Assembly: GCA_044507695.1 (NCBI GenBank)
Contig: JBIQJD010000008.1
Location: forward strand, 62,001 to 126,000
Length of the DNA stretch: 64,000 nt
DNA from: JBIQJD01 sp044507695
GTDB taxonomy: Bacteria > Bacteroidota > Ignavibacteria > Ignavibacteriales > Ignavibacteriaceae
Reading direction: 5' to 3'
The notes below the pieces were generated by a model, which saw nothing but the letters and a program-made list of their open reading frames with translations, was not told the DNA's origin and did no database searches. Below, in pieces: positions 42,140 through 51,392 of the stretch (positions are counted from its first letter, which is position 1; each line of letters opens with the position of its first letter). The position numbers and the translations under genes are program-made.

Positions 42140-43306
42140 TTGAGCTCAAAAAGAATAATTAAAGCGGCAGTAATTGGTACAGGCTTTATCGGACCGGCAC
42201 ATATTGAAGCGCTCCGCAGAATTGGCGGTGTTGAAGTAATCGCTGTTACTTCCGGTAGTGCTGAAGGAGCAAAGATAATTGCTCAAAAATATTCTATCCC
42301 AAAAGTGTATAACACGTGGCACGAAATAATTGATGATAAAGAAGTTGAAGTGATTCACAACTGTACCCCAAATTATCTTCATTTTGAAATTAATAAAGCA
42401 GCAATTGAAGCCGGGAAGCATATTATTTCTGAAAAGCCGTTAACAATTTCTTCTGCGGAATCTGATGAACTTGTTAAGCTTGCCGAATCAAAAAAAATAG
42501 TTAACGCAATAAATTTTAATTACCGGTTTTACCCGCTTATTCAGCATGCAAAACAGATGATTGAAAAAGATGAAGCTGGAAAAATTTATATGGTGCACGG
42601 GAATTATCTGCAGGACTGGCTGTATTACGACACCGATTATAACTGGCGGCTTGAAAGCAAACTGAGCGGCAGTTCAAGAGCGATCGCAGATATAGGTTCA
42701 CACTGGTGTGACCTTATTCAGTTTCTTACCGGGAAAAAAATTAAAAAAGTGTTTGCCAATCTTCTTACTGTTCATCAAAATAGAAAAAAGCCCCGCACTT
42801 CTGTTGATACTTTCAAAGGTAAGGAAGAATCATTTTCTGATTATGAAGAAGTAAGCATTGATACTGAAGATGCCGGTTCTGTTTTGATTGAACTTGAAGG
42901 CGGCATTCACGGAGTTTTTACTGTTTCACAGATAAGTGCGGGAAGAAAAAATCATTTCTGGTTTGAAATTGATGGAAGCAAAAAAGCTTTAAGCTGGAAC
43001 CAGGAAGAACCAAATCAGCTTTGGGTTGGGCACCGTGAAAAAGGAAATGAAATTATTATTAAAGATCCATCATTGCTTTATGAAGAAGCAAGAAAATACG
43101 CACATTATCCGGGCGGGCATCCGGAAGGTTATCCGGACGGGCCTAAAAATCTTTTTATGAATGTTTATGATTTTATAAGATCAGGAAAAGATCCGGCAAA
43201 TGATAAAAAAGATTTTCCCTCATTTGCTGACGGGCATTATGAAAATCTTATTGTCGAAGCAATTATTGAAAGTAACAAATCAAAAAAATGGATTGATATA
43301 CTTTAA
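42140..43306 (+). CDS. Gfo/Idh/MocA-family oxidoreductase
   Basis: A 388-residue NAD(P)-dependent oxidoreductase. The N-terminal Rossmann fold AVIGTGFIGPAHIEAL, the EKPLTIS lysine block and the long C-terminal alpha/beta dimer domain are typical. The start is TTG 42140, 4 bases after the DUF6259 stop. It probably oxidises a sugar or inositol-type carbon in partnership with the isomerase that follows 25 bases later. The substrate is unknown. Confidence 0.9.
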   Translation: MSSKRIIKAAVIGTGFIGPAHIEALRRIGGVEVIAVTSGSAEGAKIIAQKYSIPKVYNTWHEIIDDKEVEVIHNCTPNYLHFEINKAAIEAGKHIISEKPLTISSAESDELVKLAESKKIVNAINFNYRFYPLIQHAKQMIEKDEAGKIYMVHGNYLQDWLYYDTDYNWRLESKLSGSSRAIADIGSHWCDLIQFLTGKKIKKVFANLLTVHQNRKKPRTSVDTFKGKEESFSDYEEVSIDTEDAGSVLIELEGGIHGVFTVSQISAGRKNHFWFEIDGSKKALSWNQEEPNQLWVGHREKGNEIIIKDPSLLYEEARKYAHYPGGHPEGYPDGPKNLFMNVYDFIRSGKDPANDKKDFPSFADGHYENLIVEAIIESNKSKKWIDIL

Positions 43307-43331
43307 TCAGAATTAAAATGAAAGGAGAAAA

Positions 43332-44258
43332 ATGAAGTTAGGATTTTTAACCGCATGTCTTCCAAAAGTTAAACTTGATAAACTCGTGGAATGGGCTTCT
43401 CAGCAGGGATTTCAAACACTGGAATTAGCCGCATGGCCTGTTAAATCTTCACGTGATTATCAGGCAAGACAAATTGATGCGGAAAAATTTTCTAAAGATG
43501 ATGCTGAAAAAGTTAAGGAACTTTTTGCAAAACATAACATGCAGATTTCTGCAATGGCATATTATGATAATAATCTTCATCCTGATAAAAAGAAAAGAAA
43601 CAGTTATCTCAGGCATTTAAGAAAAGTTATTGATACTGCTTCACTTCTTAATGTTAAACTTGTTGGAACTTTTGTTGGCAGCCGTCCTGATAAAACTCCC
43701 GCGCAAAACATGATAGAAATCGGAAAGGTTTTTCGTGAGATAGTTAAATATGCAGAGGATAGAAATGTTAAAATAATGATTGAAAACTGTCCCATGGAAA
43801 ACTGGGTTAAATTTGGTTTGCCGGGCAATTACGCGTACTCACCTGAGTTGTGGGATGCAATGTTTAATGAAGTACCATCAAAAAATTTCGGTTTAAATTT
43901 TGATCCATCCCATCTTTACTGGCTTGGAATTGATTATATACAGGCAGCAAGAGATTATGCTCCAAAAATTTTTCATGCACATGCAAAGGATACTGAAATT
44001 CTGCCGCAGGGTGAATATGAGTATGGATTGTTCGGCAGGCAGCTGGATCCGGTTCCGTGGAAATCCGGCTGGTGGCGTTACCGTATGCCTGGATTAGGAG
44101 AGATAAACTGGCAGAAATTTATTTCTGTGCTGCAGGAAAATAAATATGATTATGTTTTATCAATTGAACATGAAGATCCGATTTATGAAGGAACGGAAGA
44201 GAAAATTAAAAACGGATTGAAACTTGGATTGAAGCACCTTTCACAATTTGTGGTTTAG
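43332..44258 (+). CDS. Sugar phosphate isomerase/epimerase (xylose-isomerase-like TIM barrel)
   Basis: A 308-residue AP-endonuclease-2-type barrel. Metal-binding residues can be recognised in KIMIENCPMENW (Glu), FDPSHLYWLG (Asp, His), FHAHAKDTE and LSIEHEDP (Glu). Members isomerise or epimerise keto-sugars and inositols. A good AAAGGAG site precedes the ATG. It forms a typical pair with the Gfo/Idh/MocA oxidoreductase upstream. Confidence 0.88.
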   Translation: MKLGFLTACLPKVKLDKLVEWASQQGFQTLELAAWPVKSSRDYQARQIDAEKFSKDDAEKVKELFAKHNMQISAMAYYDNNLHPDKKKRNSYLRHLRKVIDTASLLNVKLVGTFVGSRPDKTPAQNMIEIGKVFREIVKYAEDRNVKIMIENCPMENWVKFGLPGNYAYSPELWDAMFNEVPSKNFGLNFDPSHLYWLGIDYIQAARDYAPKIFHAHAKDTEILPQGEYEYGLFGRQLDPVPWKSGWWRYRMPGLGEINWQKFISVLQENKYDYVLSIEHEDPIYEGTEEKIKNGLKLGLKHLSQFVV

Positions 44259-44321
44259 TTGAAGCATAATTAACAATTACGTGCTCAATAGTAATTTATT
44301 CGTTTATCATCTTAACAGAAT

Positions 44322-46577
44322 ATGAAAAAATTATTGTCAGGAAAATATTTTCCTTTTGGTTCACAATATTACCGCGCGCCATCTCCGCATAAAAGCGAAT
44401 GGGACCGAGATTTGAAAAATATGTCCGCCGCAGGATTCAACATGGTAAAATTCTGGATACAATGGCGGTGGAATAATCCTGCTGAAGGGGTTTTTTATTT
44501 TGAGGATATTGATGAACTGATGGAGCTTGCAAAGAAGCATAAACTTAGAGTAATGCTAAACACAATTTTTGATGTTGCGCCTGCATGGATTTATGAAAAA
44601 TATCCTGATGCTTCGATGATAACACTCGGCGGAAAAGTAATCGGTCCGCAAACTCAGCCGCACAGGCAGATTGGCGGATTGGGCTACTGCTTCAATCATG
44701 ATGGTGTAATAAAACATTTTTTTGAATTTCTTGAAGCTGCAGTAGAGAGATATAAAAATCATCCCGCACTTGAAATATGGAATGTTGGAAGTGAACCCGA
44801 GCTTACAAGCAGCATGGCCGAAATGCGTTTGTATGCTGATGATGCATCAAAAATAAATGATATGCTTTGCTATTGTGATAACTGCAAGAGAAAGTTCAAA
44901 CAATGGCTTAAAGAAAAATACAAATCAATCGATAAGCTGAATGAATCATGGAACCGCAACTACACTTCATTTGAACAGGCGGAGCTTCCTAAAACACGAA
45001 ACACATTTAATGATATAATCGATTGGCGGATGTTCTTTGTTCACACAATTGGTGAAAATGTAAAAAGAAGATTTGAAACTGCTCAATCAATTGATAAAGG
45101 AAATCATCCGCTGATGTGTCATCATGTTTTTATACAGGGATTTCCTGTTACTTCAACTGCAAATGATCCATGGAATGTGGGGCAGTATGGTGATCTGCAC
45201 GGCTTTACACAAATGGATGATGCAATGATGATTGATATTCTCCGCTCATGCGCAAAAGGCAAGCCGGTGATATCTGCGGAAATGCTTATGCTTATGGGCT
45301 ATACTCTTGATCTGCCCAAATACATTGATGAGAATGATATTAAAAAATTAATCTTCAGGGGAATTGCGGGAAATTTAAAAGGTTTTATCTTCTGGCAGTA
45401 CAGACCTGAACTGCTCGGCCGTGAAGCACCAACATGGGGATTAACTTTTCTTGATGGCTCAGAAACTCCATGGCTTAAATCATTTTCGGGAGTTGGAAAA
45501 GTACTTCAGAAAAACGCATCATTTCTTCTGGATGCACAACCAATGAAGGCTGAAGCTGCAATTCTGTATAATCCGGAAAATCAGATTTTTGCGTGGGCAT
45601 CAACAGGAAATGAAAAGACAGCCACAAATTCATTACTGGGTTACCACAAAGCATTGTATGAGCATAATTATGTTGTTGATTTTGTTCATCCGAAAGAAAT
45701 TGAAAATGGAATTCTCTCTAACTATAAAGTACTACTTGTTCCTTTTCCTTATTTGTTAAATGAAAAAATTTGTGTTGAACTTGAAAGATGGGTTAAAAAA
45801 GGCGGAGTACTTATTGGTGAAAGTTATTTTGCCGGATGGAACCTTGAACATGGTCATCATGAAAAAATTGTTCCGGGTTACGGATTGCACAAAGTTTTTA
45901 AAGCCAGGCAGGGAGTTGTTGAACCAGCCAGTGAAGGGCTCGTAACAAGAATCGGATTTACAAAGGACAATTCCTATAAAAGAAAAGGAGAGAAGATAAC
46001 TGATAATATTTCAATAGAATATTTTAACATAAATGCTGATTCTGTTTTGAATGAAGAATACGGCGTATCAATTCAAATTACAGAAGATCTCAGGTTTATT
46101 CATAAAGATGATAAAGTAAGAGGAACGATTGTTAAAGAAACTTTAATTTCTGAAGGTGCTGAAGTACTTGCAAGATTTGATACAGGTGAAGCCGCAATTA
46201 CTATAGCAGATTACGGAAAAGGAAAAGCGGTGCTAATTGGTTCATACATTGGTCTTCCTTATTTAAGTGATGGGAATGAATCAAACGGCAAGTTAATTGC
46301 AAGTCTTGTTGATTACACAGCTGCAATCAAAAAACCGGAAATTGTTTCACCGGCAAAAGTACGCGCAGATGTTTTAACTTCCGGAAAAGATTTAATGTTA
46401 ATCATTCATAATCTTACATCTGCAGATACAGAAGCTTACATAAAATTGCCTTTAAAAAATATTTCAAGGCTGAAAGAGCAGTTTGATAGTTCGGAACCTG
46501 CCGTTACTTCATCAGATAATGAATGTGTTGTTTATGTAAAACTTCAGCCGAAAGAAGTAAAGGTATACCGTGCTTAA
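44322..46577 (+). CDS. GH42-like beta-galactosidase-family hydrolase
   Basis: A 751-residue enzyme without signal peptide. The GH42 scaffold is clear: FPFGSQYYRAPSPHKSEWDR at the start, the zinc-type cluster CYCDNCKRKF near 183-192, LNESWNRNYTSFEQ, then a class-I-glutamine-amidotransferase-like trimer domain (YKVLLVPFPYLL). The acid/base region reads IWNVGSEPEL: Glu158 is there, but the usual preceding Asn is Ser157. The nucleophile candidate Glu lies in KPVISAEMLML. Probably cleaves an imported galactoside or arabinoside in the cytoplasm. It overlaps the MFS gene by 8 bases. Confidence 0.82.
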   Translation: MKKLLSGKYFPFGSQYYRAPSPHKSEWDRDLKNMSAAGFNMVKFWIQWRWNNPAEGVFYFEDIDELMELAKKHKLRVMLNTIFDVAPAWIYEKYPDASMITLGGKVIGPQTQPHRQIGGLGYCFNHDGVIKHFFEFLEAAVERYKNHPALEIWNVGSEPELTSSMAEMRLYADDASKINDMLCYCDNCKRKFKQWLKEKYKSIDKLNESWNRNYTSFEQAELPKTRNTFNDIIDWRMFFVHTIGENVKRRFETAQSIDKGNHPLMCHHVFIQGFPVTSTANDPWNVGQYGDLHGFTQMDDAMMIDILRSCAKGKPVISAEMLMLMGYTLDLPKYIDENDIKKLIFRGIAGNLKGFIFWQYRPELLGREAPTWGLTFLDGSETPWLKSFSGVGKVLQKNASFLLDAQPMKAEAAILYNPENQIFAWASTGNEKTATNSLLGYHKALYEHNYVVDFVHPKEIENGILSNYKVLLVPFPYLLNEKICVELERWVKKGGVLIGESYFAGWNLEHGHHEKIVPGYGLHKVFKARQGVVEPASEGLVTRIGFTKDNSYKRKGEKITDNISIEYFNINADSVLNEEYGVSIQITEDLRFIHKDDKVRGTIVKETLISEGAEVLARFDTGEAAITIADYGKGKAVLIGSYIGLPYLSDGNESNGKLIASLVDYTAAIKKPEIVSPAKVRADVLTSGKDLMLIIHNLTSADTEAYIKLPLKNISRLKEQFDSSEPAVTSSDNECVVYVKLQPKEVKVYRA

Positions 46578-47832
46578 CTGGTTTGATGCTTATCCCGATG
46601 ACCAATTTGTGAAAAGAAATTTTTTAGCCAACACTTTTGATGGCGCGATATACACATTTGCAATGAGTTTCATTTCTTTATCAACAGTAATGCCTTTATT
46701 TGTTAAAAAAATCGGCGGCAGCAATTTTGCAGTTGCATTAATACCTGTATTATGGACTATTGGAGTAAACTTTCCGCAGATTTTTGTTGCAAACTTTGTA
46801 AGAAAAAAACCATATAAAAAACCGCTGCTTCTTTTAACAGCTTTATTTCAACGGCTGCCATGGCTGCTGCTGGCTTTATTCAGTCTATTGCTTGCAGATA
46901 AAATTACATCCGGCATTCAGGTAATTATTTTTTTTGTTTTGTTAGGATTAGCTGCAATTGCAAGCAGTATAAATTTACCCGGATGGTTTGATCTTATTGC
47001 AAAAGTAACACCTGTTAAAATCCGCGGCAGATTGTTTGCTTCACGGGCTGTGTTAGGTTCATTGCTTGGATTGTTTGGCGGCTGGCTGACTAATATAATA
47101 CTCAGTGAATTTTCCTATCCGCTGGGATTTACAATTCTCTTCTTTTTAACGTTTGTAATAATGATGTTATCATACATCTTATTATTTCTTATAAAAGAAA
47201 CAGAACCAAATCCTGCAAAAGAAAATTTCAGGTATAAAGCATTCTTTCAAAGAATTCCTTCTTTAATAATTAATAATAAAAATTACAGAAACTATCTTGC
47301 TGCTGATGCTTTCCTGATCGCTTCATTAATGGCTGATGCATTTTTTGCTATTAATGCAATTGAAAAATTTAATCTGCCAGATGCTTATGCCGGTGTATTC
47401 ACACTTATAATAATGGGAAGCATAATTGCAGGCAATTTTCTCTTCGGCTATATGGGAGATAAGATGGGGCATAAAATAAATATGTGGATTGCCTCCTCAT
47501 CAATGGCAGCTGCATGTATAATTGCACTGCTTGCACCATCAGCCGGTTACTATTTTGTAGTATTTATTTTCTCAGGGTTTACCGCCACACTAATTCAGGT
47601 TTCCAGGATTGGAATTATTGCTGAGATCAGTTCAGAAGATGACAGACCTACATATGTAGCAGTTACAAATATGATTACTTCCCCGTTTATTCTTTTAGGA
47701 ATTGCCGGAGGCTGGATCGCTTCTTCATTCGGTTACAATTATCTTTTTGCTTTTGCCGGATCAATGGCTTTGCTTTCTTCTGCACTTTTTTATTTCAAAG
47801 TAAAAGAACCAAGACTTCAATCAATTAATTAA
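46570..47832 (+). CDS. MFS transporter
   Basis: A 420-residue inner-membrane protein with about 12 hydrophobic segments. The A-loop-like stretch PVKIRGRLFASRAVLGS between helices 4 and 5 and GYMGDKMGHK in the middle loop are MFS features. It overlaps the GH42-like gene by 8 bases and is followed 6 bases later by the first GH10-like gene, so it probably imports a mono- or disaccharide released from the glycan by these enzymes. Confidence 0.88.
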   Translation: MLNWFDAYPDDQFVKRNFLANTFDGAIYTFAMSFISLSTVMPLFVKKIGGSNFAVALIPVLWTIGVNFPQIFVANFVRKKPYKKPLLLLTALFQRLPWLLLALFSLLLADKITSGIQVIIFFVLLGLAAIASSINLPGWFDLIAKVTPVKIRGRLFASRAVLGSLLGLFGGWLTNIILSEFSYPLGFTILFFLTFVIMMLSYILLFLIKETEPNPAKENFRYKAFFQRIPSLIINNKNYRNYLAADAFLIASLMADAFFAINAIEKFNLPDAYAGVFTLIIMGSIIAGNFLFGYMGDKMGHKINMWIASSSMAAACIIALLAPSAGYYFVVFIFSGFTATLIQVSRIGIIAEISSEDDRPTYVAVTNMITSPFILLGIAGGWIASSFGYNYLFAFAGSMALLSSALFYFKVKEPRLQSIN

Positions 47833-47837
47833 TAAAA

Positions 47838-49511
47838 ATGAAGAGAAGAGATTTTATCAAAACAACATCCATAATTACTGCAGGAGCATTAAGTACGGCC
47901 GATAAAATATTAGCTGCTCCAACAATATTAACCGGTAAAAGATCAGCTGCAAACACAGTAAAAGGTGAATTGATTTTCCAGCCGTATTATGTGCAAAAGG
48001 GAAGAGGCCCGCACATGTATGATCTTGTTTGGGCAACTGATAAAAACTGGGATACATTTTATTCTAACATCGGCAAAACTGTAAAAGGAATTGTTATTTC
48101 AGATTCAAAAGGGCAGGAAAAATTCGGCATAAACTGCAGATGGAATGTTGATGGTTTTGGATACACGAATATTACGGCCGATAACGGAGGTGAATTTTAT
48201 TCTCTTCCTGCAGAAGGGAAAGAAATAAAATTTAATTTGAACTATGAACTTGCAAAAAGCAGAGTACTTAGAAACAGAACACGAATTAAACATTTGATGA
48301 AGGACGGGTGGAATCCTTCCAATGAAGTTAAAATGTTTGTTGAGCTGGCTGAAGGATATTTTGAAGATGCATCAAAAAAAATTAATGAGAATGAAAAGTG
48401 TGCGGAGCTTGCACAGCAGGCATTGAATTATGCTTTATGGGCAGGTGAAAAAATGGAACTTGATAAAGCAGATTTTCTCATAAAGAAAAACGGTTTCAGA
48501 AAAGATTTTTTTATGGGGTGCGATGCACGTTCATTTTATCAGATGTACCAGGATAAATTTCTTGAACTGTTCAGTGAGCTGTTCAATTATGCAAACATCA
48601 CCTTTGTTGCAAAAGGTGATGGAATGATGTCTGATTATCAGCCGGAAAAAGGAGCGATCAATCCTGAAACAAGAGAATTATTAATTAATAAACTGAACCA
48701 GAAAAATATAAAATGCCAGGAAAGGCTTCTATTCTGGTTTCATGATTGCTGCATACCTGATTGGCTCCGCAATATGAAATATGATGAACTGCTTAAGTAT
48801 GCAGAAAAACTTACTGCCGATACTATGAAACGATTTGGTGATTCACTCTACGCGATGGAAGTAATAAATGAACTTCATGATTGGGCAAATGAATTGAAAT
48901 TAGATCACGAGCAGATAATCGAACTTACACGATTGATAAATGATGTATCCAAATCAATAGCACCAAATGTTAAAACAACAATTAATAGCTGCTGTTTATT
49001 TGGCGAGTATGTCCAGTTGAATCAATATTCATCGGGTGAAAAAGCAGTCTACCCGCAAAGAACTCCCTGGCAGTGGACCCGTGATCTTATTGATGCCGGC
49101 GTTGATATTGATATAATTGAACTTCAAATGTATTACCCATACAGAGACCTTCAGGATTCAATTTTAATCACTGAAAAGTTTGAGGTTTTTAACAAGCCAA
49201 TGCATTATTCAGAGGTTGGTGTTGCCGGCGGACCCACAGAAAATTCAGTAAAAACCGGAACCGTTGAAATGCCCAATGAACCGTATTTATGGCATCATCC
49301 GTGGGATGAAGAAACTCAGGCTGATTGGCTTGAGCAAATTTATAAACTTGCTTACAGCAAGAATTACATTAAAGCATGCAACTGGTTTGATTTTGTCGAT
49401 CCATACTCATATATGCAGAACGGCGGTTTGCTGCGTTCACCCAAAGGTGAAAAGAAGGCTGCTTTTCACAGATTAAAGAGACTGCAGGAGGAGTGGAAGA
49501 AGAATAATTAA
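47838..49511 (+). CDS. Exported GH10-like xylanase, paralogue 1 (Tat-type signal)
   Basis: A 557-residue protein beginning MKRRDFIKTT, a twin-arginine-type signal ending near residue 27. Residues about 42-140 form the shared N-terminal module (QPYYVQKGRGP, RWNVDGFGYTNITADNGGEF). The GH10 barrel follows, with acid/base Glu345 in EVINELHDWAN and nucleophile Glu459 in HYSEVGVAGG. Xylan endo-hydrolysis is the family activity, but the substrate may differ because helix motifs such as FHDCCIPDWL deviate from the usual WHSQ.P.W. First of four tandem paralogues. Confidence 0.82.
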   Translation: MKRRDFIKTTSIITAGALSTADKILAAPTILTGKRSAANTVKGELIFQPYYVQKGRGPHMYDLVWATDKNWDTFYSNIGKTVKGIVISDSKGQEKFGINCRWNVDGFGYTNITADNGGEFYSLPAEGKEIKFNLNYELAKSRVLRNRTRIKHLMKDGWNPSNEVKMFVELAEGYFEDASKKINENEKCAELAQQALNYALWAGEKMELDKADFLIKKNGFRKDFFMGCDARSFYQMYQDKFLELFSELFNYANITFVAKGDGMMSDYQPEKGAINPETRELLINKLNQKNIKCQERLLFWFHDCCIPDWLRNMKYDELLKYAEKLTADTMKRFGDSLYAMEVINELHDWANELKLDHEQIIELTRLINDVSKSIAPNVKTTINSCCLFGEYVQLNQYSSGEKAVYPQRTPWQWTRDLIDAGVDIDIIELQMYYPYRDLQDSILITEKFEVFNKPMHYSEVGVAGGPTENSVKTGTVEMPNEPYLWHHPWDEETQADWLEQIYKLAYSKNYIKACNWFDFVDPYSYMQNGGLLRSPKGEKKAAFHRLKRLQEEWKKNN

Positions 49512-49656
49512 AAATGCAGAATGTAGAATTAATAATTTTTTGTTATTTCAAACCAAAGCGGGAAATGTAAGAATGTGAGAAAAGATTTCTCGATCGCTGC
49601 AGCCCCCAGGAAATGACAGTTAATAGAAATATAATATTCACAAAGCAAAATAAAAT

Positions 49657-51321
49657 ATGAAACGAAGAGACTTCATCAGGAAAACTTCTGTTGCAGGCGC
49701 TGCTTTAGCAATTGCACCGGGTTTGTTGTATTCTAACCAAACAATACTTACAAGCAAACGTGTCCGCAAATCAACAGAACTTGGTCAATTAATATTTAAA
49801 CCTGTTTATGTTCAAAAAGGAACAGGTCCGAATCTCCTCGATTGGGCTTACTCAACAGATGAAAGATGGGATGCTTTTTATTCCAACATTACTGCTGATA
49901 AAAACGGAGTAAAAATTTCTGATGCATTCGGCAAGGAAAAATTTGGAATAGACGTTAGATGGAATGTTGAAGGCTTTGGTTACATATTTATTACCGCAGA
50001 TAATGGTGGTGAATTTTATTCACTTCCTCAATCAGGAAAAGAGAAACAACTTAATCTCAATTTTGAGCTTGCTAAAAGCCGGGTAATGAGAAACCGCAAA
50101 AGATTTGAAGGGCATTCCAAAAGCGGATGGAAACCCGCACGGGATGTTAAAGCTTTTATTGATTTATCGGAACAATTTTTTGAAGATGCAAAAAAAGTTG
50201 AATTGAATGAAGAGAAACTCGGCTGGCTTTCACAACAGGCATTGTATTATGCGATGTGGGGCGGTGAAAAAATGGAACTGGATAAGGCACAATTTGATAT
50301 CGGTAAAAACGGTCCCCGGCCTGATTTTTTTATAGGCTGTGATGCACGCGGTTATTTTCAAATGGATCCCGATGAATTTCTGGAAGACTTCACTAAAACA
50401 TTTAATTACGCAACAATTACTCACTATCTGGTTAGTAAATCGTACCAGGATTTTGAACCAGATGAAAGCGAACATCAGTTCAATCTGCGTGATGTAATAT
50501 TTAAAGAGCTGAGAAAAAGAAATATTACTGTTGAAGGAAGACCACTCTACTGGCCATACAAAACTGTTACTCCTGATTGGCTGAGAAATAAATCTTACGA
50601 TGAAGTTTTAAAATATGTTGAAAAGCATGTTCGTGAAGTTGTTAGTCATTATGGTGATGAGATGTATGCATGGGAAGTTGTTAATGAATCCCATGACTGG
50701 GCTAATGAAACAAGGCTTTCTCCAGATCAAATAACTAATGTAACAAAACTTGCTTGTGAAGTTGCGAAGGATACAAACCCCAATGTGCACAGACTTATAA
50801 ACAACTGCTGCCCGTTTGCTGAATATGTTCAGTTAAAAAAATGGGGAGATCTTGATGCCGAATATCCGCAGCGAACTCCTTACCAATTCCTGAAAAGTCT
50901 ATCCGAAGCCGGAGTTGATTTTACAATTACAGGCCAGCAAATGTATTTCCCGTATCGTGATCTTCAGGATACTATCATTTATATAGAACGTTTAAAGGAT
51001 TTCGGAAAACCTGTACAGTTAACAGAAGTGGGCGCAAGTTCTGGTCCAACTGAAGCATCAATAAAATCCGGTGTACTTGGTATGCCAACGGAGCCATATA
51101 TCTGGCATGGGCACTGGAGTGAAGAACTGCAGGCTGACTGGCTTGAAGGTTTATACACACTTTCATTCAGTAAACCATGGATTGAAGCTGTTAACTGGTA
51201 CGATTATGTTGATCCATATTCATGGATTAAAGGCGGCGGTTTGCTTCATTCTCCTCAGGGAGAAAAAAAATTAGCACACAAAAGATTGATCGAATTGAAA
51301 AATAAATGGGGAATAAAATAA
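49657..51321 (+). CDS. Exported GH10-like xylanase, paralogue 2 (Tat-type signal)
   Basis: A 554-residue protein starting MKRRDFIRKTSVAGAALAIA, again a twin-arginine-type signal. The N-terminal module (KPVYVQKGTGP, VRWNVEGFGYIFITADNGGE) and GH10 barrel (WEVVNESHDWANE, VQLTEVGASSG) are intact, with both catalytic Glu present. It is closer to paralogue 3 than to paralogue 1 in the barrel (CDARGYFQMD and TITHYLV are shared). A 145-base gap separates it from paralogue 1 and holds no gene; near 49590 it has a short GC-rich stretch. Confidence 0.82.
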   Translation: MKRRDFIRKTSVAGAALAIAPGLLYSNQTILTSKRVRKSTELGQLIFKPVYVQKGTGPNLLDWAYSTDERWDAFYSNITADKNGVKISDAFGKEKFGIDVRWNVEGFGYIFITADNGGEFYSLPQSGKEKQLNLNFELAKSRVMRNRKRFEGHSKSGWKPARDVKAFIDLSEQFFEDAKKVELNEEKLGWLSQQALYYAMWGGEKMELDKAQFDIGKNGPRPDFFIGCDARGYFQMDPDEFLEDFTKTFNYATITHYLVSKSYQDFEPDESEHQFNLRDVIFKELRKRNITVEGRPLYWPYKTVTPDWLRNKSYDEVLKYVEKHVREVVSHYGDEMYAWEVVNESHDWANETRLSPDQITNVTKLACEVAKDTNPNVHRLINNCCPFAEYVQLKKWGDLDAEYPQRTPYQFLKSLSEAGVDFTITGQQMYFPYRDLQDTIIYIERLKDFGKPVQLTEVGASSGPTEASIKSGVLGMPTEPYIWHGHWSEELQADWLEGLYTLSFSKPWIEAVNWYDYVDPYSWIKGGGLLHSPQGEKKLAHKRLIELKNKWGIK

Positions 51322-51392
51322 ATGATCTGCCTGAACTTTCAAATGCAGGCAAGTGAATAATTAACAGTAATTAATAAACACTAAATATCAAA

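Noticed and set aside
49512..49656. Possible gene or regulatory element between GH10 paralogues 1 and 2
   Set aside because: Only a short GC-rich stretch (GCTGCAGCCCCCAGG) is visible; no ORF, hairpin with T-tract or operator.
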